Origin: an uncultured Christensenella sp.
Lineage (GTDB): Bacteria; Bacillota; Clostridia; Christensenellales; UBA1750
Assembly: GCA_905193155.1 (NCBI GenBank)
Contig: CAJJNQ010000043.1
Location: 1 to 20,489, forward strand
Direction: 5' to 3'
Length of the DNA: 20,489 bases
In this document: in pieces, positions 1 to 9,068 of the stretch
Numbering within the stretch: the first letter of the stretch is position 1
Layout of the letters: each line of letters starts with the position of its first letter
Position numbers and translations under genes: made by a program
The notes under the pieces: generated by a model
What the model was told of the DNA's origin: nothing
Database searches by the model: none
The model's input: the letters and a program-made list of their open reading frames with translations, nothing else

Positions 1-472
1 TGGTGATCACGCCGCCGTCCTTCACGGCAACAAAGTCATTGTTGGCTGCGGAGGGGATCATCACACGGATGCGGACATAAGCGTCGTTCGCGCCGGTGTT
101 GACGACGTAGGGGCACTTGGCAACGCCGCGGCCGGGAACCATGTTCTGACCCTTCACGGCCAGATAATCGGTCTGATAGGTCTTAGCGTCTTCCTTGATC
201 TCGTCATCGGTGAACATGGTGTGACCCGTGGCGACATACTTCATGCCATCGTCAGTGGTCACCTTATGCGTGGGATCGGCGATGGAGGTATCGCCGGAGT
301 TGTCGTTGCCCTCGCGATGGAATTTGGACTCGATCAGGTCGATCTTCACATTGCCCACGGTGAAGGTGTTCGTTGCGGACTTCGTATCGGTGAAGTACGC
401 AAGGGACGCGCCGGCGATCGCAATCGCGGCAAGAGCTACGCAGAGGCTGAGCACGAGAAGTTTCTTTCTCAT
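1..472 (-). CDS. TasA/camelysin-like SipW-dependent secreted protein, 3' partial
   Basis: Fourth tandem TasA-like paralogue; the frame stays open to the left edge, so the C-terminus is missing (157 codons visible). It starts with MRKKLLVL, a hydrophobic stretch, then the SipW-type junction ASLAYFTDTKSA and the family segment NTFTVGNVKIDL. The visible mature part contains PGRGVAKCPYVVNTG and ANDAYVRIRVMIP, shared with the paralogues upstream. The ATG at 472 is fixed by an AAGGAG ribosome site about 10 nt upstream. Members of this family are exported, cut by SipW and form extracellular fibres or matrix; that role is inferred here from family and from the linked sipW. It is separated from the preceding gene by 73 bp, longer than the 15-bp gaps between the other copies, and that gap carries a hairpin. 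Confidence 0.88.
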   Translation of the reverse strand, partial: MRKKLLVLSLCVALAAIAIAGASLAYFTDTKSATNTFTVGNVKIDLIESKFHREGNDNSGDTSIADPTHKVTTDDGMKYVATGHTMFTDDEIKEDAKTYQTDYLAVKGQNMVPGRGVAKCPYVVNTGANDAYVRIRVMIPSAANNDFVAVKDGGVIT

Positions 473-497
473 TTTCTTTGGCTCCTTTTTTATTTTC

Positions 498-520
498 TGC
501 ACCCTTGCTCATCGGGTGCA
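498..520 (-). other. Intergenic hairpin ahead of the fourth TasA-like gene
   Basis: TGCACCC (498-504) pairs with GGGTGCA (514-520) around a 9-nt loop. On the transcribed minus strand it lies just 5' of the ribosome site of the last paralogue and is followed by an A-rich, not U-rich, stretch, so it is not a classical terminator. It could stabilise or process the downstream transcript. This is inference from one short stem. Confidence 0.4.
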
Positions 521-545
521 AATGGAATGCTGGGGGATGCGCAGA

Positions 546-1316
546 TTATTTCTGCGCGGCAAAGGCCGTCCAAGCCGCGGCAGCATCGGCAAAGCCTTCC
601 GCCTGGATGGCGTCGGCCTCGACCAGCACGGGGAATACACCGTTGGGATAGGGGCCGTTCTCACCGAAGAGCTTTTCGCTCTGGTCGCTGGTCACCGTGG
701 TATCCATGTGGATGGTGCCCCAGACGTTCCAGTAGGTCATTTCACCGGAAGCCAGAGGATCAACGCGGGTGAAGGTGTAGACGTTGTACTTGCGGCCTTC
801 ACGCTCAACGGTGCCGGTCTGATCAATTGCCATGGTAAATTCTTTATCCATGGCGGTAGAGGTGTACATGCTGCTGTTCAGAACCGCGGTGTCCAGATCG
901 GCGGGGATCATCACACGGATGCGGATGTAGGCATCGTTGTTGCCGACATTCTTGACATAGGGCATCTTGTGATAGGAACGGCCGGGAATGAGCTGAACAT
1001 TTTCACACTTATACTCTGCCGCATTCGCTTCGATCTGCGCGTCGGTGTAGAAGGTATCGCCAGCTTTGTACTTGCTGGTATTGCCGGAGCCTTCCTTGTC
1101 GACATCAGACCACAGTTCGGAGGTAGAGGTTGCGCCGTTGGCAACGCCGGCATTTTCACGATGCAGGCTGGACTCCAACAGGTCGATCTTCACGTTGCCG
1201 ACGGTGAAGGTATTCTTAGCGGACTTCGTATCGGTGAAGTACGCAAGGGACGCGCCGGCGATCGCAATCGCGGCAAGAGCTACACAGAGACCGAGCACGA
1301 GAAGTTTCTTTTTCAT
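546..1316 (-). CDS. TasA/camelysin-like SipW-dependent secreted protein
   Basis: Third tandem paralogue, 256 aa. The N-terminus is MKKKLLVLGLCVALAA with a hydrophobic core and the SipW-type cleavage region ASLA|YFTD near residues 22-29, followed by NTFTVGNVKIDLLES. The mature body is the most divergent of the four: it has KMPYVKNVGNNDAYIRIRVM in place of the CPYVVNTG version and a different middle section, but keeps the C-terminal motif VEADAIQAEGFADAAAAW. One cysteine (YKCENV) is seen in the mature part. The ATG at 1316 has an AAGGAG ribosome site and lies 15 bp after the preceding stop, so translation is probably operonic. Expected role: secreted fibre or matrix subunit matured by SipW; this is inferred, as no enzymatic motif is visible. 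Confidence 0.9.
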   Translation of the reverse strand: MKKKLLVLGLCVALAAIAIAGASLAYFTDTKSAKNTFTVGNVKIDLLESSLHRENAGVANGATSTSELWSDVDKEGSGNTSKYKAGDTFYTDAQIEANAAEYKCENVQLIPGRSYHKMPYVKNVGNNDAYIRIRVMIPADLDTAVLNSSMYTSTAMDKEFTMAIDQTGTVEREGRKYNVYTFTRVDPLASGEMTYWNVWGTIHMDTTVTSDQSEKLFGENGPYPNGVFPVLVEADAIQAEGFADAAAAWTAFAAQK

Positions 1317-1391
1317 TTTCTTTGGCTCCTTTTAGTTCTGCGCGTCAAAGGCCGCGAAAGCCGCCTTTGCATCGGCAAAGCCTTCCGCCTG
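1252..1391. repeat. 140-bp direct repeat, copy 1 (junction between TasA-like genes)
   Basis: Bases 1252-1391 are identical to 2086-2225, exactly 834 bp away. The block covers the C-terminal codons of one gene, the 15-bp spacer with ribosome site, and the signal-peptide codons of the next gene. A third, slightly diverged copy of the signal-peptide half lies at about 415-483. Flanking coding sequence is much less similar, pointing to recent duplication or gene conversion. Confidence 0.92.
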
Positions 1392-2150
1392 AATGGCGTC
1401 CGCCTGCACCAGCACGTTGACCGTCATCGTGCCGTCTTCGGATACCTTAATAAAGCCTTTCTCGACGGCTGTCTGGATGTCAGCGCTGGTTACGTTCTTG
1501 CCGATACCGACATAGTTGATAACATTCCATTCGGTCATCGCGCCAGCCTTGAGAGGCTCATTGCGGGTGAAGGTCAGGACGTCATACTTCAAGCCATCCG
1601 CATCGGTGTAGCCGTTCTCTTCAATGACAGGCCAGTTCTCCCCGTTTGCCCCATGCTGGAACTCACCGGAAGCTGTGGCGGTAGAGCAGAACATAGCGCT
1701 GATGAAACCATGATAGCTGCCCTCATAATCGTGAGGAGCCATCACACGGATGCGGACATAAGCATCGTTCGCGCCGGTGTTGACCACATAGGGGCACTTG
1801 GCGAAGTTGCGGCCGGGAACCATGTTTTTGCCGCGCTCGGCAATGTATTCGGAGTATTTTTCAGCGTCCGCCTTGATCTCGTCATCGGTGAACATGGTGT
1901 GACCCACGTCGACATATTTCATGCCATCGTCAGCGGTCACCTTATGCGTGGGGTCGGGGATGGAGGTGTCGCCGGAATTGTCGTTGCCCTCGCGGTGATA
2001 CCGGGACTCGATCAGGTCGATCTTCACATTGCCGACGGTGAAGGTATTCGTTGCGGACTTCGTATCGGTGAAGTACGCAAGGGATGCGCCGGCGATCGCA
2101 ATCGCGGCAAGAGCTACACAGAGACCGAGCACGAGAAGTTTCTTTTTCAT
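1332..2150 (-). CDS. TasA/camelysin-like SipW-dependent secreted protein
   Basis: Second tandem paralogue, 272 aa. It has the same MKKKLLVLGLC signal region and ASLAYFTDTKSATNTFTVG junction as its neighbours. The mature part has NMVPGRNFAKCPYVVNTG, NDAYVRIRVMAPHD, a Y-DVLTFTRNEPLKAG block, and the C-terminal VQADAIQAEGFADAKAAF. It is closest to the copy cut by the left edge in its first half (both have GNDNSGDTSI-DPTHKVT and GHTMFTDDEIK) and to the upstream copy in its last 40 residues, which suggests recombination between copies. Two cysteines (AKCPYV and MFCSTA) could form a disulfide after export. It starts 15 bp after the preceding gene with the same ribosome site. Surface fibre role inferred. 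Confidence 0.9.
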   Translation of the reverse strand: MKKKLLVLGLCVALAAIAIAGASLAYFTDTKSATNTFTVGNVKIDLIESRYHREGNDNSGDTSIPDPTHKVTADDGMKYVDVGHTMFTDDEIKADAEKYSEYIAERGKNMVPGRNFAKCPYVVNTGANDAYVRIRVMAPHDYEGSYHGFISAMFCSTATASGEFQHGANGENWPVIEENGYTDADGLKYDVLTFTRNEPLKAGAMTEWNVINYVGIGKNVTSADIQTAVEKGFIKVSEDGTMTVNVLVQADAIQAEGFADAKAAFAAFDAQN

Positions 2151-2225
2151 TTTCTTTGGCTCCTTTTAGTTCTGCGCGTCAAAGGCCGCGAAAGCCGCCT
2201 TTGCATCGGCAAAGCCTTCCGCCTG
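2086..2225. repeat. 140-bp direct repeat, copy 2 (junction between TasA-like genes)
   Basis: Partner of 1252-1391: same order (end of one gene, spacer, start of next), no mismatch over 140 bp. It ends where the two C-terminal coding regions begin to differ at a synonymous position. Such perfect direct repeats allow deletion or fusion of whole genes by homologous recombination. Confidence 0.92.
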
Positions 2226-2996
2226 GATGGCGTCGGCCTGCACCAGCACGTTGACCGTCATCGTGCCGTCCTTGGATACGAGAATCGCACCTTTATTGAT
2301 GGCCTTCTGGATGTTCGCGCTGGTGGCCTCATCCGCGATGCCGATGTAGTTCCAGACGTTCCATTCGGTCATCTCGCCGGGCTTGAGCGGCTCGTTGCGG
2401 ATGAAGGTGTAAACATCGTAGCCCACGCCGTTCTCATCGACATAGCCCCTGCCGCTGGCATCAATAAACGGATTGTAAGTTGTTTTGTCGTTGTGCATGA
2501 ACTCGCCGCTGGTGATGGCCGTGTTGCAGAACTGGCTTTCGATCACGCCGCCGCTGCGAGCCTGCCAATAATCGCGGTTTGCATCGGAGGGGATCATCAC
2601 GCGGATGCGGATGTAGGCGTCATTGGCGCCGGTGTTGACCACATAGGGGGACTTGGCAATGTTCTTGCCGGGAACCATGTTTTTGCCGCGCTCACCGATG
2701 TAGGTGGAGTAATTCGCAGCGTCCGCCTTGATCTCGGCATCGGAGAAGATCGTAGCGCCGTCGGAGATATACTTCATGCCGGACGCGGTCTGCGTGGGGG
2801 CGGGAATGGAGGTATCGCCGCTGCTGCCGGAGCCCTGGCGATGGAATCTGGACTCCAACAGGTCGATCTTCACGTTGCCCACGGTGAAGGTGTTCGTTGT
2901 CGACTTCGTGTCGGTGAAGTACGCCAGGGACGCGCCGGCGATCGCAATCGCGGCAAGGACTACACAGAGACTGAGCACAAGGAGCTTCTTTTTCAC
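2166..2996 (-). CDS. TasA/camelysin-like SipW-dependent secreted protein (GTG start)
   Basis: First of the four tandem paralogues, 276 aa from a GTG start. An ATG at 3017 is in frame but has no ribosome site and would add seven residues absent from the other copies; the GTG at 2996 gives VKKKLLVLSLCVVLAA, which aligns with them, and has AGGAAG 9 nt upstream. It carries the SipW junction ASLAYFTDTKSTTNTFTVG, then KSPYVVNTGANDAYIRIRVM (Ser where other copies have Cys), a YDVYTFIRNEPLKPGEMT block, and a C-terminus ending KAAFAAFDAQN that is identical to the next copy. Expected to be exported and cut by SipW to build surface fibres; this is inferred from the family and the linked peptidase. Confidence 0.9.
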   Translation of the reverse strand: MKKKLLVLSLCVVLAAIAIAGASLAYFTDTKSTTNTFTVGNVKIDLLESRFHRQGSGSSGDTSIPAPTQTASGMKYISDGATIFSDAEIKADAANYSTYIGERGKNMVPGKNIAKSPYVVNTGANDAYIRIRVMIPSDANRDYWQARSGGVIESQFCNTAITSGEFMHNDKTTYNPFIDASGRGYVDENGVGYDVYTFIRNEPLKPGEMTEWNVWNYIGIADEATSANIQKAINKGAILVSKDGTMTVNVLVQADAIQAEGFADAKAAFAAFDAQN

Positions 2997-3061
2997 TGGC
3001 TGGGACTTCCTTTCCATTCAAGATTGTGTAAAAAACAGAAGCACCGAAAAATAAAGACGAA

Positions 3062-3658
3062 TTATTGGGCTTTTGCCGTCTCCCAGGCCTTGGCGGGGGT
3101 GTCGATGCCCACCTTCTGCACGGCGTAAACGGCCACGGTCAGCTCGGGGGCGCCGGTTGTTTTGATGGCGTAGGCGATGTCGTTGGCGTTTTCCTTGGTC
3201 AGGGTGTTGCTCACGGTCACCTTGTTATCCTTGAGCACGGGGTAGGACTGATCCTCCGTGTCGCTCTTGGTGACCACGCGGTAATAAACGCCGTCCTCCA
3301 GCTCGGTCCAGCCCTCCGCGATCTCGTACCTGACCTTGCGGGTGGTGTTGTCCGCCTCGGTGAAGGCGGGCCAATTTTTCTCGGTCAGCTTCACGAAGAG
3401 GTAGCAATCCTCGCTATTGGCCGTGACGGTGGCGACGGGGTCCTTGACGATGTCCACGCCGGGGACGATCTTGAATGCCGTCTCGGTTTCGGTAAGCGTC
3501 GCGTTGATATTGCCGACGGTGAACACGTTGACGATGGGGTCGGGCTTGGAGACCAGCCAGGCGACGGTTCCGCCCGCGGTGCAGCCGATGACCAGCACGA
3601 TGGCGGCGATCAGCGCAACGATCTTGATCGACACGGTACGGTTCGTTTTGTTCTTCAT
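3062..3658 (-). CDS. SipW-type secreted protein, distinct from the TasA-like array
   Basis: 198 aa. A basic N-terminus (MKNKTNRTVSIK) is followed by a membrane segment at residues 11-33 and GGTVAWLVSKPDPIVNVFTVGN, which aligns with the YFTD...NTFTVGN junction of the array proteins but with WLVSK replacing YFTDT. The mature part is a short beta-type domain with NSEDCYLFVKLTE and VYYRVV motifs and ends in KAWETAKAQ, like the AAFAAFDAQ ends of the array. It is the first gene after sipW (26 bp gap), with a good AGGAGG site before the ATG. In Bacillus the protein encoded next to sipW is a fibre assembly or anchoring partner; a similar accessory or minor-subunit role is plausible here but only inferred. 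Confidence 0.85.
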   Translation of the reverse strand: MKNKTNRTVSIKIVALIAAIVLVIGCTAGGTVAWLVSKPDPIVNVFTVGNINATLTETETAFKIVPGVDIVKDPVATVTANSEDCYLFVKLTEKNWPAFTEADNTTRKVRYEIAEGWTELEDGVYYRVVTKSDTEDQSYPVLKDNKVTVSNTLTKENANDIAYAIKTTGAPELTVAVYAVQKVGIDTPAKAWETAKAQ

Positions 3659-3684
3659 GGGGACTTCCTCCTGTTTTTTAAAAG

Positions 3685-4239
3685 TTATGTGTTCGGGGAT
3701 GTGCCTTTTTCATCCCCGGAGGCATCTGTTTTCTTTTTCTCCTTGTTTCCGCCCAGCAGATCGGGCAGGAACACCAGCGCCAGCAGGAACACGCCCGCGC
3801 CGATGGCGATGAGGCTCCCCGGCGGGTTCTGCACCCAGGCGGCAAAATAGCCGAGGTACGGAATGCAGGCGACCGGTTCGCCCAGCAGGTTGTTCTGGTG
3901 GACGAGCGCCGCATCCTCCGCGTCGTTGGCATCGCCCTTGGTGCGGAAGCGGAGCGCGCCGTCGCCCTGATCCACGATCCCCACCACGCGGTGGGTTGCG
4001 GTGACGGTATCGGAGAGCAGGAAGGTGATCACGTCCCCCTCCTTCACCTGCGAAGGATCGACGGATTTTACATAGATCAGCGACCCGACGGGGTACTTGG
4101 GCTCCATCGAGCCGGACAGGATGGTGAAAACCTGCAAACCAAAAAGCCTGGCTCCGGCAAGTAAGGCCGCCAGCAGCACGACGAGCGCCACCAGGACGGT
4201 GCTTACGCAGTTCCAGACCTTTCCAAAATTGCGGCTCAT
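3685..4239 (-). CDS. sipW: Signal peptidase I, SipW/ER type (family S26B)
   Basis: 184-aa membrane peptidase that removes signal peptides on the outer face of the membrane. An N-terminal membrane segment spans about residues 12-35. The catalytic Ser is in SGSMEPKYPVGS (Ser44). The second catalytic residue is His83 in ATHRVVGI, where bacterial LepB-type enzymes have Lys; this marks the SipW/ER-type branch. KGDAND (103-106) supplies the conserved Asp. A second membrane segment lies near residues 138-158, followed by a charged tail. The ATG at 4239 has AAAGGAGG about 8 nt upstream. It leads the operon, followed by five proteins with SipW-type signal peptides, so its substrates are most likely its neighbours. 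Catalytic assignment rests on family motifs; the substrate link is inference. Confidence 0.95.
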   Translation of the reverse strand: MSRNFGKVWNCVSTVLVALVVLLAALLAGARLFGLQVFTILSGSMEPKYPVGSLIYVKSVDPSQVKEGDVITFLLSDTVTATHRVVGIVDQGDGALRFRTKGDANDAEDAALVHQNNLLGEPVACIPYLGYFAAWVQNPPGSLIAIGAGVFLLALVFLPDLLGGNKEKKKTDASGDEKGTSPNT

Positions 4240-4284
4240 GCGCCTTTCCTCCTTTTTGCATCGCCGAAATCTTTTGCCTCAATC

Positions 4285-4310
4285 CGTTTGGTTTCTGTTC
4301 AAATCAAACG
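4285..4310. promoter_or_regulatory. Dyad at the sipW transcription start (operator or leader hairpin)
   Basis: Two 10-base arms, CGTTTGGTTT (4285-4294) and AAATCAAACG (4301-4310), are inverted with one mismatch around a 6-nt spacer. The dyad would cover about +1 to +26 of the sipW transcript if the promoter at 4316-4345 is right. That position suits a repressor operator, or a hairpin at the mRNA 5' end. No known regulator site is matched. Confidence 0.55.
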
Positions 4311-4315
4311 ACTGT

Positions 4316-4345
4316 ATTTTACTCCCCATACCTGCCTTTTGTCAA
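4316..4345 (-). promoter_or_regulatory. Sigma-A-type promoter of the sipW operon
   Basis: On the minus strand TTGACA (4345-4340), an 18-nt spacer and TAAAAT (4321-4316) form a near-consensus promoter. It gives a predicted start near 4309 and a leader of about 70 nt before the sipW ATG. Confidence 0.75.
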
Positions 4346-4770
4346 CGGTATCAAAACGTTTTTTCATTCTTAGCAAACATGGATATGTCATGCCATTTCC
4401 TTGATTTTTCCCCCTTTTCCCCCATTGAAATAGCAAAATTAGCCATCTTTTTTTAGACTGTAGTTTTTTCCTTAAATTGAAAAGATAAGATTTTATATTT
4501 CGTCATTCGAAATCGTTTTCCTATTTTCTATTCTGAATCGCCATTGGATCTCCCGCACAGTTTGTTTTGCATCGAACATCTATTGCAAAACAGCAGCGAA
4601 CCGCGATTTTTCCCCCGCAGTCCGCCGCAGATTTTTTGTATCGCTATTTTTATCTCTCCACCCCAAATTCGCGTCGTTTTTCGTTCATAACGCGGTTTTT
4701 TATCAAAGCTCACGCCCGAAAAACCCTTTTTTGTCGTTCGTTTTCACTCAGTCCCCTGTCAAAAGGACGC
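4346..4770. other. AT-rich intergenic stretch upstream of the sipW promoter
   Basis: About 425 bases, much more AT-rich than either neighbour, with no convincing gene on either strand. Short open frames here lack ribosome sites and resemble nothing. A 6-bp inverted repeat (ATTTCG...CGAAAT, 4497-4513) is the only other symmetrical site noticed. The region may hold upstream regulator sites for the secretion operon, but none is identifiable. Confidence 0.5.
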
Positions 4771-4801
4771 AAAAAGAGCGGCCGGTCTTACGACCGGCCG
4801 C
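4771..4801 (-). terminator. Rho-independent terminator of ppdK
   Basis: A perfect 10-bp GC-rich stem (GCGGCCGGTC, 4778-4787, with 4792-4801) and a 4-nt loop, followed on the minus strand by CTTTTT-type U-rich sequence. It lies 30 bp after the ppdK stop. Confidence 0.88.
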
Positions 4802-4831
4802 CCTTGCATCAGGCGTTCGTTTTTTGGAAAA

Positions 4832-7459
<2,628 letters not shown>

Positions 7460-7646
7460 GTAAGGCAACCTCCTTGAAGTGGAATAAGACAATAATATTC
7501 AGGCAGAAACCGGCGCGGGGGTGCGGAGGACTCTGCCATTGTCTGTCGTAAATTGGAAAAAAGCGGGGAAACGGAAAAAAGAGGGACGACAAGCCGGGGG
7601 CGCAGCGCGCAGCAGGAGCGCGTCCGACCGGGCTGAAATCATCCAA

Positions 7647-7663
7647 ATTCCGTCATACGGAAT
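7647..7663. promoter_or_regulatory. Perfect 7-bp inverted repeat in the ppdK leader
   Basis: ATTCCGT and ACGGAAT are separated by 3 nt. The site covers about +8 to +24 of the predicted ppdK transcript. This placement resembles an operator overlapping the initially transcribed region, or a short 5' hairpin. The regulator is unknown. Confidence 0.5.
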
Positions 7664-7676
7664 CTTAACCTTGATA

Positions 7677-7705
7677 ATTATAGCTGAATTTTACAATTTA
7701 CGCAA
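7677..7705 (-). promoter_or_regulatory. Sigma-A-type promoter of ppdK
   Basis: Minus strand TTGCGT (7705-7700), 17-nt spacer, TATAAT (7682-7677) with a consensus -10 box. It predicts a start near 7670 and a leader of roughly 210 nt before the ATG at 7459. Confidence 0.75.
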
Positions 7706-7842
7706 ATCTTTTTTGATCCGGCGCTGTAAAAAGAAAGTAAATGGTCGCCTTCGGGGCAGGTTTTTTCGACGTTGTTCCGCTGTGCGCTTTTTAGTTTTGT
7801 CATGTGAAACACCGATAAATGAAAACGCAGGGGTTGCGCCTA

Positions 7843-8577
7843 TCAATCCTTGAATACTGAAAGCTTTTCGGCAAAGGTGAGCGCTTCAAACTCGCGCTCG
7901 AGCTGCTCCCGCGCGAAGCGGCCGATGAGGGCGCAGAGGCGGGCGCAGTCCCCTTGGACAGGCGCAAATTCGCCGGTGACGCAGGCGCGCAGCAGCGCCA
8001 TGTCCCCGGCGGTGATGACGGGCAGGGGGACGAAGGCGTGCGCGGCGCAGATGACGCCGCCCGCCCGGGGATCAAAGCGCGCGTCGCGGATCCTGCCGCC
8101 GCAGACGGCGCAGCGGGTGAGCATCACGCCGTGGCCGGAGAGCACCATGGCGCGCATCAGGAAGGGCAGCACGATGTTTTCGCACGGCGTCTGCGCATCG
8201 TAGGCCAGATAGGCCAGCGCGCGCAGCAGCATATCGTAAAGCTCGGGCATGGGCTGGCCGGGCTGGACGATCTCCTCGCAGACCTGCACCAGCGCCGAAG
8301 CATAGGCCAGGCGCGCAGGGTTCTCGCGCAGGGGATAATAGGCCGCGTCGAGCATGCAGGATTTGACGAAAAAGCGGCCGTTCTTCTCCTCCAGCACGTA
8401 TTCTCCGGTGCAGAAGAGCGTGGACGCGGCAGAAAGCGGGGATTTTTGCCGGTGCGCGCCGCGGGCGCAGGCGGAAAGCCTGCCCTCTTCGCGGGTAAAA
8501 AGCGTCAGCATCCGGTCAAAGTCGCGGTAGTTGACGGTGCGCAGCACGACGCCGTTGACGATTTTGTTTTCCGCCAC
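7843..8577 (-). CDS. recO: DNA repair protein RecO (GTG start)
   Basis: RecO works with RecF/RecR to load RecA on SSB-coated single-stranded DNA. The 244-aa product starts VAENKIVNGVVLRTVNYRD, the usual N-terminal OB-fold segment, followed by DRMLTLFTREEGRLSACARGAHR. The C-terminal half holds a zinc-finger-like block CAVCGG...ICAAH (three Cys and a His) and ends LTFAEKLSVFKD. The reading frame is open to 9141, but that would take in the yqzL-like gene and a repeat; the GTG at 8577 with AGGAGG 10 nt upstream gives the family's usual length. It follows era in the conserved gene order, although 490 bp now separate them. Own transcription is likely, but no clear promoter was found in the 78-bp gap to yqzL. 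Confidence 0.94.
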   Translation of the reverse strand: MAENKIVNGVVLRTVNYRDFDRMLTLFTREEGRLSACARGAHRQKSPLSAASTLFCTGEYVLEEKNGRFFVKSCMLDAAYYPLRENPARLAYASALVQVCEEIVQPGQPMPELYDMLLRALAYLAYDAQTPCENIVLPFLMRAMVLSGHGVMLTRCAVCGGRIRDARFDPRAGGVICAAHAFVPLPVITAGDMALLRACVTGEFAPVQGDCARLCALIGRFAREQLEREFEALTFAEKLSVFKD

Positions 8578-8587
8578 TTCGGGTTCG

Positions 8588-8593
8588 CCTCCT
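8588..8593 (-). promoter_or_regulatory. Ribosome binding site deciding the recO GTG start
   Basis: AGGAGG on the minus strand, 10 nt before the GTG at 8577. It rules out the long upstream open frame as part of recO. Confidence 0.8.
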
Positions 8594-8655
8594 GATTTCA
8601 CCAGATTTCCGTTCCGTCCCTGCGGGCATACTAGCTTTGCGAGGGGAGGAACATT

Positions 8656-8829
8656 ATGCAGCCAAAGCAGACGCAAGGGGATGTGAAAGAGCGCATGTGG
8701 GATCTTTTTCAGAACACGGGCATACCGCAGATCTACGCGCTGTATGCCATGCTCAAGGCGGATGAACAGCTGGCGCCCGAGGACGAGCGGCGCAAAACGC
8801 CGCGCGCGCGGGACGAAAGGCTCCGCTGA
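8656..8829 (+). CDS. yqzL: YqzL-like small protein, inverted relative to the operon
   Basis: 57-aa protein (MQPKQTQGDVKERMWDLF...), the only plus-strand gene in the window. The core W-x-LF-x-NTG followed by IYALYAMLKADEQ resembles the YqzL family, whose members have a W-x-x-F-x-x-TG...Y-L-x-x-x-L pattern, are about 45-60 aa, and sit next to recO in Firmicutes. The function of YqzL is unknown. The start is supported by GGGGAGGA 5 nt before the ATG. The tail is charged (EDERRKTPRARDERLR). Position between era and recO is conserved, but in Bacillus it is co-oriented with both; here it diverges from recO and converges on era. Family assignment is by pattern only, so moderately sure. Confidence 0.7.
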   Translation: MQPKQTQGDVKERMWDLFQNTGIPQIYALYAMLKADEQLAPEDERRKTPRARDERLR

Positions 8830-8880
8830 CAGGCCGGGCTTAGCGCACGGGGAAACAGGAGACGCAATCCGTTCCTGATG

Positions 8881-9056
8881 CGGGTTTGCGCGAACCCGGG
8901 TTCCGCCGCCCGGCCGCGCCGCCGCCTTCGGCGGCGTCGTCCGGCTGCGCTGCGCGCAGCCTGCCAGCCCGGCTTCGCCGGGCGCGCGGCCGGGCGGCGG
9001 GGCGCACTGACGCTTCGATGTGCGCGGGGGTGCGGGGGCTTTGCCCCCGCACCCCC
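8881..9056. repeat. Cloverleaf structured repeat, copy 1 (yqzL-era)
   Basis: A perfect 16-bp outer stem (8903-8918 with 8985-9000) encloses three hairpins: 8920-8936 (7 bp, TTC loop), 8943-8961 (8 bp, TGC loop), and 8967-8983 (7 bp, TTC loop), i.e. a four-way junction. It is followed by a GCGCAC/GTGCGC hairpin with CTTCGAT in the loop (9002-9025) and a perfect 14-bp stem (9026-9056) that ends 12 bp from the era stop. A short CGGGTT/AACCCG hairpin precedes it (8881-8898). The same layout with other stem sequences occurs at 16269-16491. Between convergent genes it could also act as a terminator, though no U-run follows. Confidence 0.85.
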
Positions 9057-9068
9057 CTCTTCCTATCG

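Larger units (their letters stand above)
7460..7842 (-). other. ppdK leader and recO-ppdK intergenic region
   Basis: 383 bases without a gene. From 7670 down to 7460 this would be the 5' leader of the ppdK mRNA: it has an inverted repeat at 7647-7663, a GC-rich segment around 7598-7632 with several short self-complementary GCGC runs, then a pyrimidine-rich stretch. No riboswitch class is recognised. The part from 7706 to 7842 lies 3' of recO and shows no clear terminator. Confidence 0.5.

Noticed and set aside
228..3128. Plus-strand open frame of 966 codons opposite the TasA-like genes
   Set aside because: Internal repetition simply mirrors the tandem paralogues on the minus strand, which have signal peptides and ribosome sites.
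3685..4239. General LepB-type signal peptidase
   Set aside because: The second catalytic residue is His (ATHRVVG), not Lys, and the gene is linked to SipW-type substrates.
8903..9000. tRNA gene suggested by the cloverleaf fold
   Set aside because: Stem lengths (16-bp outer stem, 7-8-bp arms with 3-nt loops) and the absence of the T-loop GTTCRA motif, anticodon loop and CCA end do not fit a tRNA.
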